Positions 8,221 to 18,055 of a stretch of 64,000 bases of DNA are shown here, piece after piece. The stretch comes from Robiginitomaculum sp. (lineage in GTDB: Bacteria > Pseudomonadota > Alphaproteobacteria > Caulobacterales > Maricaulaceae), in assembly GCA_021647375.1 (NCBI GenBank), contig JAKIUV010000004.1, positions 6,059-70,058 on the forward strand, given 5' to 3'. How positions within the stretch are numbered: the first letter of the stretch is position 1; the number at the start of each line of letters is the position of its first letter. The notes beneath the pieces were generated by a model. The model was not told where the DNA came from. It did no database searches and saw only the letters and a list, made by a program, of their open reading frames with translations. The translations under genes and the position numbers were made by a program.

Positions 8221-9866
8221 GGAAGACGGTTCTCATCATCGGTGGTTACGGCCAATTTGGCGGGCGTTTGTCGCGGCGCTTGTCGGACATTGCGGATATT
8301 ACGGTTATGGTTGCTGGGCGTACTTTGCCCAAAGCCGAAGCTTTGTGCGCGGAGCACGGCGGCAATCTCCGCCCCGTATTTTTTGACAGTCGTGGTGATT
8401 TGGATGCGCAGCTTACAGATTTAAAGCCTTGGCTGGTCATAGATGCAGCGGGTCCGTTCCAAAGTGTATTTGGCCACGGTTATGAACTGCCCGAGACCTG
8501 CATCCGGCACGGCATTCATTATATAGACCTGTCCGATAGCGGCACCTTTACCCAGGGGATTGGCAAATTGGACGCCAAAGCAAAAGCAGCAGGTGTCACA
8601 CTCATCAGTGGGGCTAGCTCTGTTCCGGCCTTGTCGTCGGCGGTGGTAGATGCGGCCAAGCCTCGGCTTGCGCGCATAACCTCTATTGAGGGCGGCATAT
8701 CTCCCGGCGGGAAAATTGACATTGGTACATCCGTCACCCAAGCCGTATTGTCCTATTTGGGCAAACCGCTCAAAATATTCAGGGGCGGAGCATGGGCAAG
8801 CGAGCTAGGTTATAGCCGCGTTCATGCGCACACAATTGCTTTAAAGGGCGAAAAGCCTTTGCGCCGGAAATTTGGTTTGTGTGATGCGCCGGATTTATTG
8901 TTGTTTCCGGAGCATTATAAAGGGGTTGAGACGGTGCGGTTTTACGGCTCGCAAGAGCTTTGGCTTATCCATTTCAATATCCGCATTCTGGCATGGTTGC
9001 AAAAGCGCGGGATTGTGCGGAATTTGCAAAACCATGCAAAACTGTTTAGCTGGATCGGCACAAAGCTTGGCCGATTTGCATCCGAGCGCGGCGGTATGTA
9101 TATGCGCATTTTGGGGGTTGATGGTGATGGTGCGCCCATAAGCCAGCATTGGCATCTCATCGCAGAGGACGGCGACGGCCCGTTTATTCCTACTCTAGCC
9201 GCAGAAATATTGACACGGCGGTGGTTGGAGGCAGAGCCGACAGCAGGCGCACGTGCAGCGGTCAGCGAAATTACGCTTAGCGAATTTGAGCATGTGTTTA
9301 GCAGCCTAGCTATAAAATCAGAATTTGCAGACATAAAGCCTGCGCCCTATTTATTCCAGCAAGTGCTGGGTGCAGACTTTGATAAATTGCCTGAAGTTGT
9401 TCGCTTTGGCCACGAAGTAAGCAACACGAAAATCATGCATGGCCGGGTCGATGTGGTGCGCGGCAAGAACCCGTTGGCGCAATTAGCGGCGAGCATTATC
9501 GGGTTTGCCAAGACCGGAACCGACAGGCCGATTACGATTTCTATGGATGTTAGGGGCGGGCATGAAACATGGATACGGACAATTGACGGTAAGGCTTTTC
9601 GCTCGACTTTATCTAAAGGGCCAAAACCTTACGAGATATATGAACGATTCGGGCCTATAAAATTCAAAATGAAATTCCGTATTGCAGACGAGAGATTACA
9701 CTATGATATAGTCTCCGCCAAAATGCTCGGTATCCCGTTCCCTAAATTTTTGCTGCCAAAGTCCATTACCCATGAGCGGGAGCAGGACGGTAAATTCATC
9801 TTTGATGTAGAGATACGGTTACCACTGCTTGGCCGTTTGATCGCATACAAAGGTTGGTTGGCATAA
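8217..9866 (+). CDS. Saccharopine-dehydrogenase-like Rossmann protein with DUF4166 C-terminal domain
   Basis: Starting at the ATG that overlaps the previous stop (ATGA), the product has 549 residues. The N-terminus VLIIGGYGQFGGRLSRRL is a dinucleotide-binding Gly-rich loop. The first 370 residues follow the NAD(P)-binding saccharopine-dehydrogenase fold, including DAAGPFQ and GASSVPALSS. The last 180 residues, ending in FDVEIRLPLLGRLIAYKGWLA, match the DUF4166 domain. An in-frame start at 8169 would overlap the DCC gene by 52 bases and is less likely. Related proteins are oxidoreductases of uncertain substrate, and lysine biosynthesis need not be implied. Confidence 0.8.
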   Translation: MRKTVLIIGGYGQFGGRLSRRLSDIADITVMVAGRTLPKAEALCAEHGGNLRPVFFDSRGDLDAQLTDLKPWLVIDAAGPFQSVFGHGYELPETCIRHGIHYIDLSDSGTFTQGIGKLDAKAKAAGVTLISGASSVPALSSAVVDAAKPRLARITSIEGGISPGGKIDIGTSVTQAVLSYLGKPLKIFRGGAWASELGYSRVHAHTIALKGEKPLRRKFGLCDAPDLLLFPEHYKGVETVRFYGSQELWLIHFNIRILAWLQKRGIVRNLQNHAKLFSWIGTKLGRFASERGGMYMRILGVDGDGAPISQHWHLIAEDGDGPFIPTLAAEILTRRWLEAEPTAGARAAVSEITLSEFEHVFSSLAIKSEFADIKPAPYLFQQVLGADFDKLPEVVRFGHEVSNTKIMHGRVDVVRGKNPLAQLAASIIGFAKTGTDRPITISMDVRGGHETWIRTIDGKAFRSTLSKGPKPYEIYERFGPIKFKMKFRIADERLHYDIVSAKMLGIPFPKFLLPKSITHEREQDGKFIFDVEIRLPLLGRLIAYKGWLA

Positions 9867-9983
9867 AGCTTCCTTGCCCTGTGAATACTGCAAACACGGT
9901 ATACTGACAAAACATCTGTTCTTAACCGGGTCTTAACGCTAAACCTTTTTGATAGGGGCTGACTTCTATTAACGGACTTTTCT

Positions 9984-10481
9984 ATGCGTATTTCCAAAAC
10001 TCTCCTCATTCTCTCGGCGGCTTGTATGTTTGCTACCAATGCTAGTGCAAAACTGGAAGGCCAGTTTACGGACTGGACGGTTCATTCTAAAGGTTCCGGC
10101 GGTGAGAAAATTTGTTATGCGTTGGCCAAGGCTAAATCTAAAACGCCGTCTTCGGTTAAGCACGGCGATATATATTTCATGGTTGCCAACTGGAAATCCG
10201 GCGCTGCCAAGGAGCAGCCCAGCCTGTTGACCAGTTTTTCTCTTAAAGCCCAAGTCCCGCCGTCGGCACGTATCGGTAGTTCCCGCATCCCTATGTATGC
10301 AGATGGTAGCGAAGCATTTGTCGAGAGCCGTACAGACGAGAAAAAACTGGTGCGCTCCATGCGCAAAGGCTCGACCATGCGCGTTGATGCGGTCTCGGCG
10401 CGCGGCACTCAAATATCTTACGAGTTTTCTTTAAAAGGCATAACCGCAGCTCTCGGCAAGGCGCGTAGTGTTTGTAAATAG
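9984..10481 (+). CDS. Invasion-associated locus B (IalB) family protein
   Basis: A 165-residue exported protein with an N-terminal signal peptide (hydrophobic about residues 7-20, cleavage probably after ANASA). The mature part has the IalB pattern: FTDWTVHSKG, a cysteine in GGEKICYALA, DIYFMVANWKSG and a C-terminal Cys in ARSVCK that could pair with the first. IalB proteins are widespread in alphaproteobacteria, including free-living ones, and their molecular role is unknown. The gene stands alone. Confidence 0.82.
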   Translation: MRISKTLLILSAACMFATNASAKLEGQFTDWTVHSKGSGGEKICYALAKAKSKTPSSVKHGDIYFMVANWKSGAAKEQPSLLTSFSLKAQVPPSARIGSSRIPMYADGSEAFVESRTDEKKLVRSMRKGSTMRVDAVSARGTQISYEFSLKGITAALGKARSVCK

Positions 10482-10589
10482 GGGCGAGCATACGTCCAAA
10501 CACCCTTCCCATAATAACAACGGGCGTCTCAAAAAATATCACGCTCTAAAAATGTCATTTTATGTGCAATTAATTCAAGGGGAATAGCT

Positions 10590-13046
10590 CTAAAACGCGC
10601 CTTCTTCAGGCAGGAGTATTTCTCGTTTACCGCCTGCGCCGGCTTCGCTGATCATGCCTTCGGCTTCCATGCGTTCTACTATGTTGGCGGCGCGGTTATA
10701 GCCGATTGATAGTCTGCGTTGGATATAGCTGGTGGAGCATTTGCGGTCGTGGGCGACTATAGCTACGGCTTTGTCGAAGGTCTCGTCGCCGGACTCTGCG
10801 TTGCCAGTTGCTGGGCCGCCTGCTGCCGCTTCTTCTTCGGTGTCTACGGTGATGTCCTCCAAATAGCTTGGCGCGCCTTGAGCTTTGACGAAATTTGCAA
10901 TTTTTTCCACCTCGTCGTCACTGACAAATGGTCCGTGCAAGCGGCGTGGTTTTCGGCCTGAGGCCATATAGAGCATATCGCCCATACCGAGCAACTGCTC
11001 CGCGCCTTGCTCACCGAGGATTGTGCGGCTATCTATTTTGGAACTGACCGAGAAAGAAATCCGGGTCGGGAAATTGGCTTTAATTGTGCCCGTTATCACA
11101 TCCACGGACGGCCTTTGGGTTGCCATAATCAAGTGAATGCCTGCCGCACGCGCCATTTGCGCTAGGCGTTGTACCGTGCCCTCAATGTCCTTGCCCGCCA
11201 CCATCATCAAATCGGCCATTTCGTCGATAACCACGACAATGAACGGCATGAACTCCATCTCTAGTGTTTGGGTTTCGTACATGGCTTCACCGGTTTGTTT
11301 ATCGAAACCTGTCATGACGGTGCGGGTGACGGGTGCGCCTGTCTTTGAGGCTTCGCGGACTTTCTCGTTATAGCCAGAGATAGAGCGCACACCAACTTTG
11401 GACATATTGCGGTAGCGGTTTTCCATTTCGCGCACGGTCCATTTCAGTGCTACCACAGCTTTTTTCGGGTTGGTCACAACCGGGGTCAGCAAGTGCGGTG
11501 CGCCGTCGTAAATGGACAGCTCCAACATTTTTGGGTCGATCATGATGAATTTACATTCATCCGGTGATAGGGAATACATCAGCGATAAAATCATGGCATT
11601 GATGCCGACCGACTTACCGGATCCTGTTGTACCCGCTACCAATAAATGCGGCATTTTAGCGAGGTCTGCAAAAAACGGCTTGCCGCCAATATCTTCGCCC
11701 AACGCAATTGGCAGGCTCGCACCTGTGTTTTTAAAGTCCCGGCTGGCCAGCATATCGCGCAGGAATACGGTTTCGCGGCGGCGATTGGGCAGCTCAATAC
11801 CAATGGCATTACGCCCGCGCACTACGGCAACCCGCGCCGAACGTGCCGCCATAGAGCGGGCAATATCGTCGGCCAAATTAATCACCCGCGCTGACTTGAC
11901 GCCGGGAGCTGGCTCAAACTCATATAGGGTGACAACGGGGCCTGGGCGCACCCGACCTATTTCGCCTTTGACACCAAAATCGATCAGTACATTACCCAGC
12001 TCTTCGGCGGATTTTTGCAACGCGCCCGCATCAACCACAGCCACGCGCGGCGGCGGGGTTTTCAAGAGATCAATTTGCGGCAGGACAAATTTTCCATTTT
12101 TGGGAAAGTTGTATTTGGGCGCATTTTTTGGGCGTTTGTGCATGGCTGTGGCAGCTTGCGCTGTTTGTTCTGGAGTCGCATGTAAAAGGTCAGAGGCGGA
12201 CGGCTCGACTGGCGCTTGTGCAGGTTCGTACTGTACTTCTGGTTCAGGTGTGTGGGCTGGCGAAATGCCTGGCGTTTCCACCCAGACCCGTTTATTGTCA
12301 AAGCCTGCGGTTTCCAGCGGGTCCACATAGGATTTCTGGAAACGCCTGCGGAAAAAACGGACAGTTTGATCCAAGCGAACGCGAAATATCGCCCAGAGAA
12401 GCCCGGCAGCATCCAGAACTTCGGCAACGTCGCGGCCAACTACCCCAATGAAACGGCCAAAGCAATAACCTAGGCCGATAAAAGCCAGCACGGCAGCGAT
12501 ACCGCCTGCGATTGTTGCGGATGCGCCTATATTGAGGAACATGTTTTTAGCGCCCAAAAACACCATATCGCCAATCCAGCCACCAAGCCCCGCACCCATG
12601 GGCCAGCTTTGCGGGATCGGGAATGCGGCCAAGAACACCGCCAAGAAAAATACGGTCATGAGCAATAATGCGCTCCGTCTAAATGTCGCCCATTTTGTAA
12701 TACTCAAACGCGGCTTTAGCACGGCGCGCGCCGCCGCAAACATCATCAACAAGCCGAGGGGGAATGCGGCCCAGCCTAATAGCTGCAAGAAGAAATTCGC
12801 AAGGCTTGCACCTGGGCGGCCTAGGAAATTGGAAAGCTCAACACCCATTTCAGCGTTTAGGCTAGCCGTATCTCCGGTCGCATCGAAGGGGGAAAACGTA
12901 ACTATAGCAATGAGTAAAATAGCCCCGAAACCACCTACAAGACAGGCCCCAATCGCACGGCGCAAAGCACCAGATGACGTGATGACACCGTCCATTAATT
13001 GCGGGTCAAATGCGGGTTCATCAAAGCTTGTCGTCGCCGTATTCAC
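10590..13046 (-). CDS. ftsK: DNA translocase FtsK
   Basis: An 818-residue septal DNA pump that moves chromosome termini across the division plane. Four membrane segments fill about the first 200 residues. A proline-rich linker follows, then the RecA-like motor with Walker [14 protein letters not shown] and Walker [13 protein letters not shown], and a C-terminal winged-helix gamma domain that reads KOPS sequences ([22 protein letters not shown]). The start is taken as the GTG at 13046, where AAGGAGG lies upstream. The longer form from 13097 would have 835 residues without a better site. The linker is short for FtsK. Confidence 0.95.
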   Translation of the reverse strand: MNTATTSFDEPAFDPQLMDGVITSSGALRRAIGACLVGGFGAILLIAIVTFSPFDATGDTASLNAEMGVELSNFLGRPGASLANFFLQLLGWAAFPLGLLMMFAAARAVLKPRLSITKWATFRRSALLLMTVFFLAVFLAAFPIPQSWPMGAGLGGWIGDMVFLGAKNMFLNIGASATIAGGIAAVLAFIGLGYCFGRFIGVVGRDVAEVLDAAGLLWAIFRVRLDQTVRFFRRRFQKSYVDPLETAGFDNKRVWVETPGISPAHTPEPEVQYEPAQAPVEPSASDLLHATPEQTAQAATAMHKRPKNAPKYNFPKNGKFVLPQIDLLKTPPPRVAVVDAGALQKSAEELGNVLIDFGVKGEIGRVRPGPVVTLYEFEPAPGVKSARVINLADDIARSMAARSARVAVVRGRNAIGIELPNRRRETVFLRDMLASRDFKNTGASLPIALGEDIGGKPFFADLAKMPHLLVAGTTGSGKSVGINAMILSLMYSLSPDECKFIMIDPKMLELSIYDGAPHLLTPVVTNPKKAVVALKWTVREMENRYRNMSKVGVRSISGYNEKVREASKTGAPVTRTVMTGFDKQTGEAMYETQTLEMEFMPFIVVVIDEMADLMMVAGKDIEGTVQRLAQMARAAGIHLIMATQRPSVDVITGTIKANFPTRISFSVSSKIDSRTILGEQGAEQLLGMGDMLYMASGRKPRRLHGPFVSDDEVEKIANFVKAQGAPSYLEDITVDTEEEAAAGGPATGNAESGDETFDKAVAIVAHDRKCSTSYIQRRLSIGYNRAANIVERMEAEGMISEAGAGGKREILLPEEGAF

Positions 13047-13056
13047 AAAAGCCTCC

Positions 13057-13480
13057 TTAAGTCCAGTTGGAAATCTTAAGGGAATGTAAAGCGCCAAAGT
13101 AAAGGATGGGTAAAGGAGAGGTAAGAACTGTCTGATTAAAAAAGTTTTGAATACCAGAAAAGATACGCCAAATAACCGACACCTTACGCCAATCGAACCC
13201 CGTATAGCCCCAACTTATCCGGTGCAATATGTTTGATTTGACCAGTGTGATACCTTTGGCGAACAGGGGCAGGAAAAGCACATAAGCCGCAGCAAAAAAG
13301 GCGATCAAGTAAAATAAAACCGGACTCCCAATGGGTGCCGGATATCGGTTTATCAGAGCAGAACTCGCGAGCGCCAATACAGCTTGTACAAAAACGCCCC
13401 CAGAATTGTGATAGGACTAGCACCGGCCCACAGCAGCAAAACAAAGTTGAGCGCAACAACAATGCCGATAACGGCTCATG
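13057..13480 (-). pseudogene. Possible remnant of a small membrane-protein gene
   Basis: The 472-bp gap between ftsK and the glycosyltransferase has no intact gene with a good start. On the lower strand one frame reads AVIGIVVALNFVLLLWAG as a clear membrane helix, then stops near 13361. An overlapping frame continues from a TTG at 13377 for 106 residues with two more hydrophobic stretches (VLFYLIAFFAAAYVLFLPLF). Neither has a Shine-Dalgarno or ATG. A frameshifted membrane protein is the simplest reading, and the ftsK promoter must also lie here. An alternative is that the TTG ORF is a real small protein. Confidence 0.35.
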
Positions 13481-13518
13481 CCAATTTATTGTCAGGTTTG
13501 GGCTTTGGTGCGACCAGG

Positions 13519-14475
13519 TTATTTTTTCTTCGCGGAGCGTTTGGAATTCGTACCGATTATATCCCGGATTATATAAGCTGGTTTGTTTGAGCTAATATCC
13601 AGTATGCGGATGAAATATTGGCCGCTTATGCCTATGGCAAATAAATTGGCACCGCCGACCAAGAGCATGGTCACCATCAAAGATGCCCAACCGGGCTGTA
13701 TGGGGTGCCCGAATAACTTGCGCCATAATATGGTCGCAGCCAACAAGAAAGCCAAACTGGCAAATGCAAACCCGACCCAAGCAAAGACCCGCATCATGAA
13801 TGCGGAATTGCCGAACAGTAAGTTGGAAAACTGCGACCATCTGCGGGCGAATGTATAACGGGATTTCCCGTAGGCGGTAGCTTCGTGGGCGGCCTCGACC
13901 GCGACAATATCGTCTGTGACTTGCCGGATAAGCGCCGGGATAAATGGCCTGTTGGTTTTTATGGACAACATACCGTCAACCACCGGGCGGCGGAGGAGCT
14001 TGAGCGGTGAAAAGGGTGTTTTATAGCCCAGAATATTACGGTCAAACCAGGTTTTGATACCGCTACTGATGAAGCGGAACGGCCCTGCGTGTTTCTTTTT
14101 CTTATGGGTAGCCGTGACCATATCATGATCTTTAAATTCTATCAGTTTTGGGATGTCTTCGGGGAGTTGCTGTAAATCATCGTCAATAGTCACCACCCAG
14201 TCCCCGCGCGATCTCGACATACCCGCCATAACAGCGCCCGGCTTGCCGAAATTACGGGTGAGTGTAATGACACTGACATGAGGCAATTTTGCCAATTCTT
14301 GGAGCGTTTTTTTGGTTGCAACATTGGTAGAGCCATCATCGACCAGTAATATTTCGTAGCGAGCCTTCACATGTGATTTAAACACAGCTACAAGCCGCTC
14401 CACCAATTCGCGCAAACGCGCCCCACTATTGTAGACGGGGACAACAATGCTATAGGTCGGGACAGATAACGTCAT
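13519..14475 (-). CDS. Family 2 glycosyltransferase with C-terminal membrane anchor
   Basis: A 318-residue protein with a GT-A catalytic domain: SIVVPVYNSGARLRELV, LLVDDGST and VVTIDDDLQQLPEDI (the DxD region), as in DPM1/ArnC-like polyprenyl-phosphate glycosyltransferases. Two hydrophobic helices near residues 230-255 and 265-290 anchor it in the membrane. It would transfer a sugar from a nucleotide donor to a lipid carrier. Its start overlaps the stop of the sulfotransferase gene (ATGA), and the aminotransferase lies upstream, so the three form a cassette for a modified surface glycan. Donor and acceptor are unknown. Confidence 0.85.
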   Translation of the reverse strand: MTLSVPTYSIVVPVYNSGARLRELVERLVAVFKSHVKARYEILLVDDGSTNVATKKTLQELAKLPHVSVITLTRNFGKPGAVMAGMSRSRGDWVVTIDDDLQQLPEDIPKLIEFKDHDMVTATHKKKKHAGPFRFISSGIKTWFDRNILGYKTPFSPLKLLRRPVVDGMLSIKTNRPFIPALIRQVTDDIVAVEAAHEATAYGKSRYTFARRWSQFSNLLFGNSAFMMRVFAWVGFAFASLAFLLAATILWRKLFGHPIQPGWASLMVTMLLVGGANLFAIGISGQYFIRILDISSNKPAYIIRDIIGTNSKRSAKKK

Positions 14476-15473
14476 GATACGGGCACCCGATTTTTCACCC
14501 GTTCTATTAAGGCGAGCCGCCCTGTGCGAATAGCAAGTTCGGCTTTCGAAATCTCAGTAGCAGCAATTCCAGCACTTAATTTGTTTTCTAATTCGGTAAT
14601 TTCTATGGTGCGTTGGCTCTGCGTTAATGCCCCGACATCTGTATCAAGTGCGTACCCAAACTTCGTCATGAGTTTATGGCAGTTAAGTTCAATATAGCGA
14701 ATATCGTGCTGGCTCAGAGATTTTTTGTATTTGCCAAAATTGCTGGTCATGACTGGTTTTGCTAGATTGCCCCACGCTTGAATACGCTTGGCATTTTTCA
14801 CTGTACGCTTGTCTTTGTAATAATCCAGCATCACCGGGTCGTATTTGACACCAACATGTTGACAAAGCTTTTTTGCAGTAGCGGACGTGTCTGCAACCAA
14901 ATCTTCATATCTGATTTGCAAGGCACGGCCTGAAATACTCATTTGGTTGAAATAGCGCAGACTTTCGGTTTGATCCTTAACCCATGTCTGTACCGCTTCT
15001 TTGATACCACCCACTGTCTCTCTAGTTTTTATCCAGCTTGCTGCAACATCGCGCGGGTCACGAACCTGGAAGACAAATTGAGCGTCCGGCCAAGTTGCCA
15101 GCAAAAACGCGATAACTGAATGCGTATAGTTTTCCTTCACGAAGCTTAATTGTTCATTGCCTCGGCATTCTTTATTATAGGTGTAATCCAAGGCTTCGCG
15201 TATGGTACGGTTCGGGCAGGCAGTCTCCAGTTCCGCCGCATCTATTTTTGTCTCCCACTCCGATAGCATATTTTCCTGACCCGCGACCAGATCAGATAAG
15301 AATGCTTGCCAGTTTTTGTCGCGGTGTATCGGAAAATAATTATGGGCGTTCAGGCCGAACAGGCGAAACAAATGCGACGACGGCGGCCCGGAAATTTCGG
15401 GATGACCGTTCATCAGGGACACAATAAAATTGGACCCGGATCGTTCCGTACACATTAAAAAAGCAAATTTCAT
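14472..15473 (-). CDS. Sulfotransferase family protein
   Basis: A 333-residue PAPS-dependent sulfotransferase-like protein. The 5'-phosphosulfate loop is at the N-terminus (CTERSGSNFIVSLMNGHP), and the 3'-phosphate-binding motif is VFQVRDPRDVAASW near residue 165. A helical, coiled-coil-prone tail follows residue 280. The ATG at 15473 is chosen because it abuts the typical N-terminus and has GGGCGGA upstream. The longer frame from 15572 would overlap the aminotransferase gene. Together with the neighbouring glycosyltransferase it suggests sulfation of an envelope glycan or lipid. Confidence 0.82.
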   Translation of the reverse strand: MKFAFLMCTERSGSNFIVSLMNGHPEISGPPSSHLFRLFGLNAHNYFPIHRDKNWQAFLSDLVAGQENMLSEWETKIDAAELETACPNRTIREALDYTYNKECRGNEQLSFVKENYTHSVIAFLLATWPDAQFVFQVRDPRDVAASWIKTRETVGGIKEAVQTWVKDQTESLRYFNQMSISGRALQIRYEDLVADTSATAKKLCQHVGVKYDPVMLDYYKDKRTVKNAKRIQAWGNLAKPVMTSNFGKYKKSLSQHDIRYIELNCHKLMTKFGYALDTDVGALTQSQRTIEITELENKLSAGIAATEISKAELAIRTGRLALIERVKNRVPVS

Positions 15474-15495
15474 ATTCCGCCCGTTTTGGTATTTG

Positions 15496-16506
15496 TTATC
15501 TAAGTGGTTTGCCAATTTCATTGATGATGCCCACCGCCTGCCTCGCTTGCTTAGCGCTAAAGTGTTGGTCATTAAACAAGTTTATGATGTTTTTCTCGAT
15601 TTTCTGCGACACTGCGCCGGGCTTTAAGTCCCAGAGTTTAGACACAGATGTGTAATGGCTGGACGCGAACAGACCCACACTGAACAAAGCTTCGAGGACT
15701 TGCTCTTGGTTTTGCACAAATATATGGAACCGCCAGTTTTGGAAATCATCGGCAAGAGGCGAGAACGGAGCTAGGCCATTTGCGTAAATTGCATTTAATT
15801 TTGCCTTGTGCGCCAATCTGTCTGGCAATTGCACCTTGATAGACTTGCAGTATTCCAGCCAATCTTGAGCGGGCGGAATACCTTCCACTGAAAATCCGGG
15901 CGCCGTGAAATCATAATTTGCAAAAATGGGAACCCCGCCCTTTATCGCCTCGTTTGATTGCGTAAGCAAAGCTTCAAAAGCTTGCGCCGCCAATGCCGGG
16001 CCGCCTGCTTTAAAACCCATATCTGGTTTAAAAAACCCGTAAGCCCCACCACCCAAATCCAGTGTCTTTCCGTAGCCGGTGCTGTACAAAATCACATCCG
16101 CCGCATTTTGTGTTTTAGGCATTTGTGTTTGCGGTATGTCTATACAACAATCATCAATCAATATTGCGTCCGGCAAAGCGGTTCGCAAATTGGCGAGATC
16201 TTGCTGTGCAAAAGCATTCATGCCGAATGTCCGGACATAAACCACGCCCGCTATGTTTTCTTTTCCGGCCAGTTCAGCCACTTTATTGGTATCTAAACAT
16301 AAGCTCTCGGCAGAAATATCAATAAACCGTAAATCTGCCCCGGCACATGCCAATGCCAAAGGCACGGCTGGACAAACATTATCAGGCACTATCCAAATTC
16401 CCGGCCAAACCCCCGGCCTAATATCCTGTGCCGACTGTGCGCACAGTTCATATATCAAATCAGAAGCCCGTTGTGCCGTCACAACCAAATACGCCGCCTC
16501 ACTCAT
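15496..16506 (-). CDS. DegT/DnrJ/EryC1-like aminotransferase
   Basis: A 336-residue PLP-dependent, fold-type I protein resembling sugar aminotransferases. Supporting segments are VCPAVPLALACAGADLRFIDI (start of the cofactor domain), AILIDDC near residue 135, where Asp contacts the pyridine nitrogen, and LYSTGYGKTLDLGGGAYGFF near 165. The Lys in GYGKT is the probable Schiff-base lysine, followed by the Gly-rich strand seen in DegT proteins. The sequence is divergent, so an amino-sugar role is inferred from the glycosyltransferase and sulfotransferase immediately downstream. It is the first gene of the cassette. Confidence 0.68.
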   Translation of the reverse strand: MSEAAYLVVTAQRASDLIYELCAQSAQDIRPGVWPGIWIVPDNVCPAVPLALACAGADLRFIDISAESLCLDTNKVAELAGKENIAGVVYVRTFGMNAFAQQDLANLRTALPDAILIDDCCIDIPQTQMPKTQNAADVILYSTGYGKTLDLGGGAYGFFKPDMGFKAGGPALAAQAFEALLTQSNEAIKGGVPIFANYDFTAPGFSVEGIPPAQDWLEYCKSIKVQLPDRLAHKAKLNAIYANGLAPFSPLADDFQNWRFHIFVQNQEQVLEALFSVGLFASSHYTSVSKLWDLKPGAVSQKIEKNIINLFNDQHFSAKQARQAVGIINEIGKPLR

Positions 16507-16598
16507 GTGGAAAAACCCGGCAGTAAATTACAAACCCCAATCATAGGGTTTTGTTTGTCAGGTGAATGCATATGAAAACCTTGCTGTCCTAATGCCTT

Positions 16599-17762
16599 TC
16601 ACCCTGCCGCCACAATCCAACCACCGCCGAGTACGCGCGACGGTCTTTGCGCATCATAGAACACACAGGCTTGGCCAGGGGCTATACCTTCTTCCGGGTT
16701 GGCTAAATCGATGGCAATATCATTCCCTACCGCCGTGAATTTTGCCGGGACGGGCGGGCGCATGGAGCGGGTTTTTACCATGATGTTGCGACCATCCAAA
16801 GCATGTTCAAACAAGCCAGCACCGAGCCAGTTGACGTCTTTAAAGTATATGCGCGTTTTCTTGAGTTGCTTTCTCGGCCCGACAATAACTTGTTTCTTGG
16901 TTGCGTCCAAGCGCAGCACATAGAGCGGGTCTTGGCCGCTACCGTCGGGGATATTTAGTCCGCGTCTTTGGCCTATAGTATAGTGCATGATGCCTTCGTG
17001 TGTGCCAAGCACCGTTCCGTCCACATGGACGACCTCGCCGGGATCCGCTGCATCTGGGCGCAGTTTCTTGATCACGTCGGTGTATTTTCCAGTTGGTACA
17101 AAGCATATGTCTTGGCTATCGGGCTTGGCGGCAATAGACAGGCCAAGCTCTACGGCCAAGGCACGGGTTTCGGATTTATCATAGCCGCCCAAGGGGAAGC
17201 GCAGAAAGTCCAATTGCTCTTGGCTGGTCGTGAATAGGAAATAGGACTGGTCTTTGGTTGTGTCCACGGCGCGGTGCAGCTCTGCGCCAAGATCGCCGTC
17301 AAGGCGGCGTACATAATGTCCGGTGGCCATACAGTCTGCGCCTAAGTCTTTGGCCACCTGTAAGAGGTCGCGGAACTTTACGGTCTGGTTACAACGCACA
17401 CACGGGATGGGCGTTGCGCCTTTCAGATAAGTATCAGCAAAGTCGTCCATAACCGCGTCCGAGAACTTGCTCTCATAATCGAGTACATAATGGGGGAAAC
17501 CGCACATTTCGGCCACACGCTTGGCATCATAAATGTCTTGGCCAGAGCAACAAGCCTTTGCCTTTTGGATTGCGGCACCGTGGTCATAGAGTTGCAGGGT
17601 TATGCCGATAACCTCATAACCCTCTTTGGCCAGCATTGCCGCGCAGACCGAGCTATCCACCCCGCCGGACATGGCCACCACGACGCGGGTGTCCTTGCAG
17701 GATTTGGCAAACCCTAAAGAATTTAGGGTTTTGGCAATATTTTTCGACAAAATTTCGTTCAT
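16599..17762 (-). CDS. mnmA: tRNA-specific 2-thiouridylase MnmA
   Basis: A 387-residue enzyme that adds sulfur to U34 of tRNA-Lys, -Glu and -Gln. The ATP pyrophosphatase loop is [17 protein letters not shown] near residue 28. The catalytic cysteine lies in [11 protein letters not shown], and a second is in DSQDICFVP near 218, as in the E. coli enzyme. The C-terminal beta-barrel includes [14 protein letters not shown]. Length and motif order are normal. The gene is divergent from sciP, with a long AT-rich spacer between. Confidence 0.95.
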   Translation of the reverse strand: MNEILSKNIAKTLNSLGFAKSCKDTRVVVAMSGGVDSSVCAAMLAKEGYEVIGITLQLYDHGAAIQKAKACCSGQDIYDAKRVAEMCGFPHYVLDYESKFSDAVMDDFADTYLKGATPIPCVRCNQTVKFRDLLQVAKDLGADCMATGHYVRRLDGDLGAELHRAVDTTKDQSYFLFTTSQEQLDFLRFPLGGYDKSETRALAVELGLSIAAKPDSQDICFVPTGKYTDVIKKLRPDAADPGEVVHVDGTVLGTHEGIMHYTIGQRRGLNIPDGSGQDPLYVLRLDATKKQVIVGPRKQLKKTRIYFKDVNWLGAGLFEHALDGRNIMVKTRSMRPPVPAKFTAVGNDIAIDLANPEEGIAPGQACVFYDAQRPSRVLGGGWIVAAG

Positions 17763-17858
17763 AACCGCCTAAATAGGGAGCAAATGTTCATAAGTCGAGG
17801 CGTACACACATATTTCTTTTGGACAAATGTTAAGAAATGGCCACGGAAAAACGCAATA

Positions 17859-17914
17859 GAATCAAAACCTTATAAAAATCGTAAGTGTTTTTTAACACTA
17901 TTTGTTGGTGTTAA
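17859..17914 (+). promoter_or_regulatory. Candidate CcrM (GANTC) site and CtrA-type half-sites upstream of sciP
   Basis: GAATC, a GANTC methylation site, is at 17859-17863. TTAACAC (17892-17898) and GTGTTAA (17908-17914) form a perfect inverted repeat and each contains the TTAA core of CtrA boxes, the second followed by CC. The spacing (11 bases between the TTAACAC end and next TTAA, 15 between cores) differs from the classical TTAA-N7-TTAA. CtrA control of sciP is established in Caulobacter and is only inferred here. The 293-bp spacer 17763-18055 is AT-rich and otherwise unremarkable. Confidence 0.4.
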
Positions 17915-18055
17915 CCTTTGTAAACATTTGTTTTTATTGAGTATTTTTTCGTCTTGTTAGGGTGTTTTTAATAAACTGGGACTACAACAGACATATAAGA
18001 AACACGGGGTCCTGCAGATTAAAAAGACGGGGTCGCTTAAAAGTGGTGAGAAACA

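Noticed and set aside
11512..12330. 272-codon upper-strand ORF opposite ftsK
   Set aside because: It is the antisense shadow of ftsK, whose motor motifs are unambiguous. The ORF has no recognisable domain.
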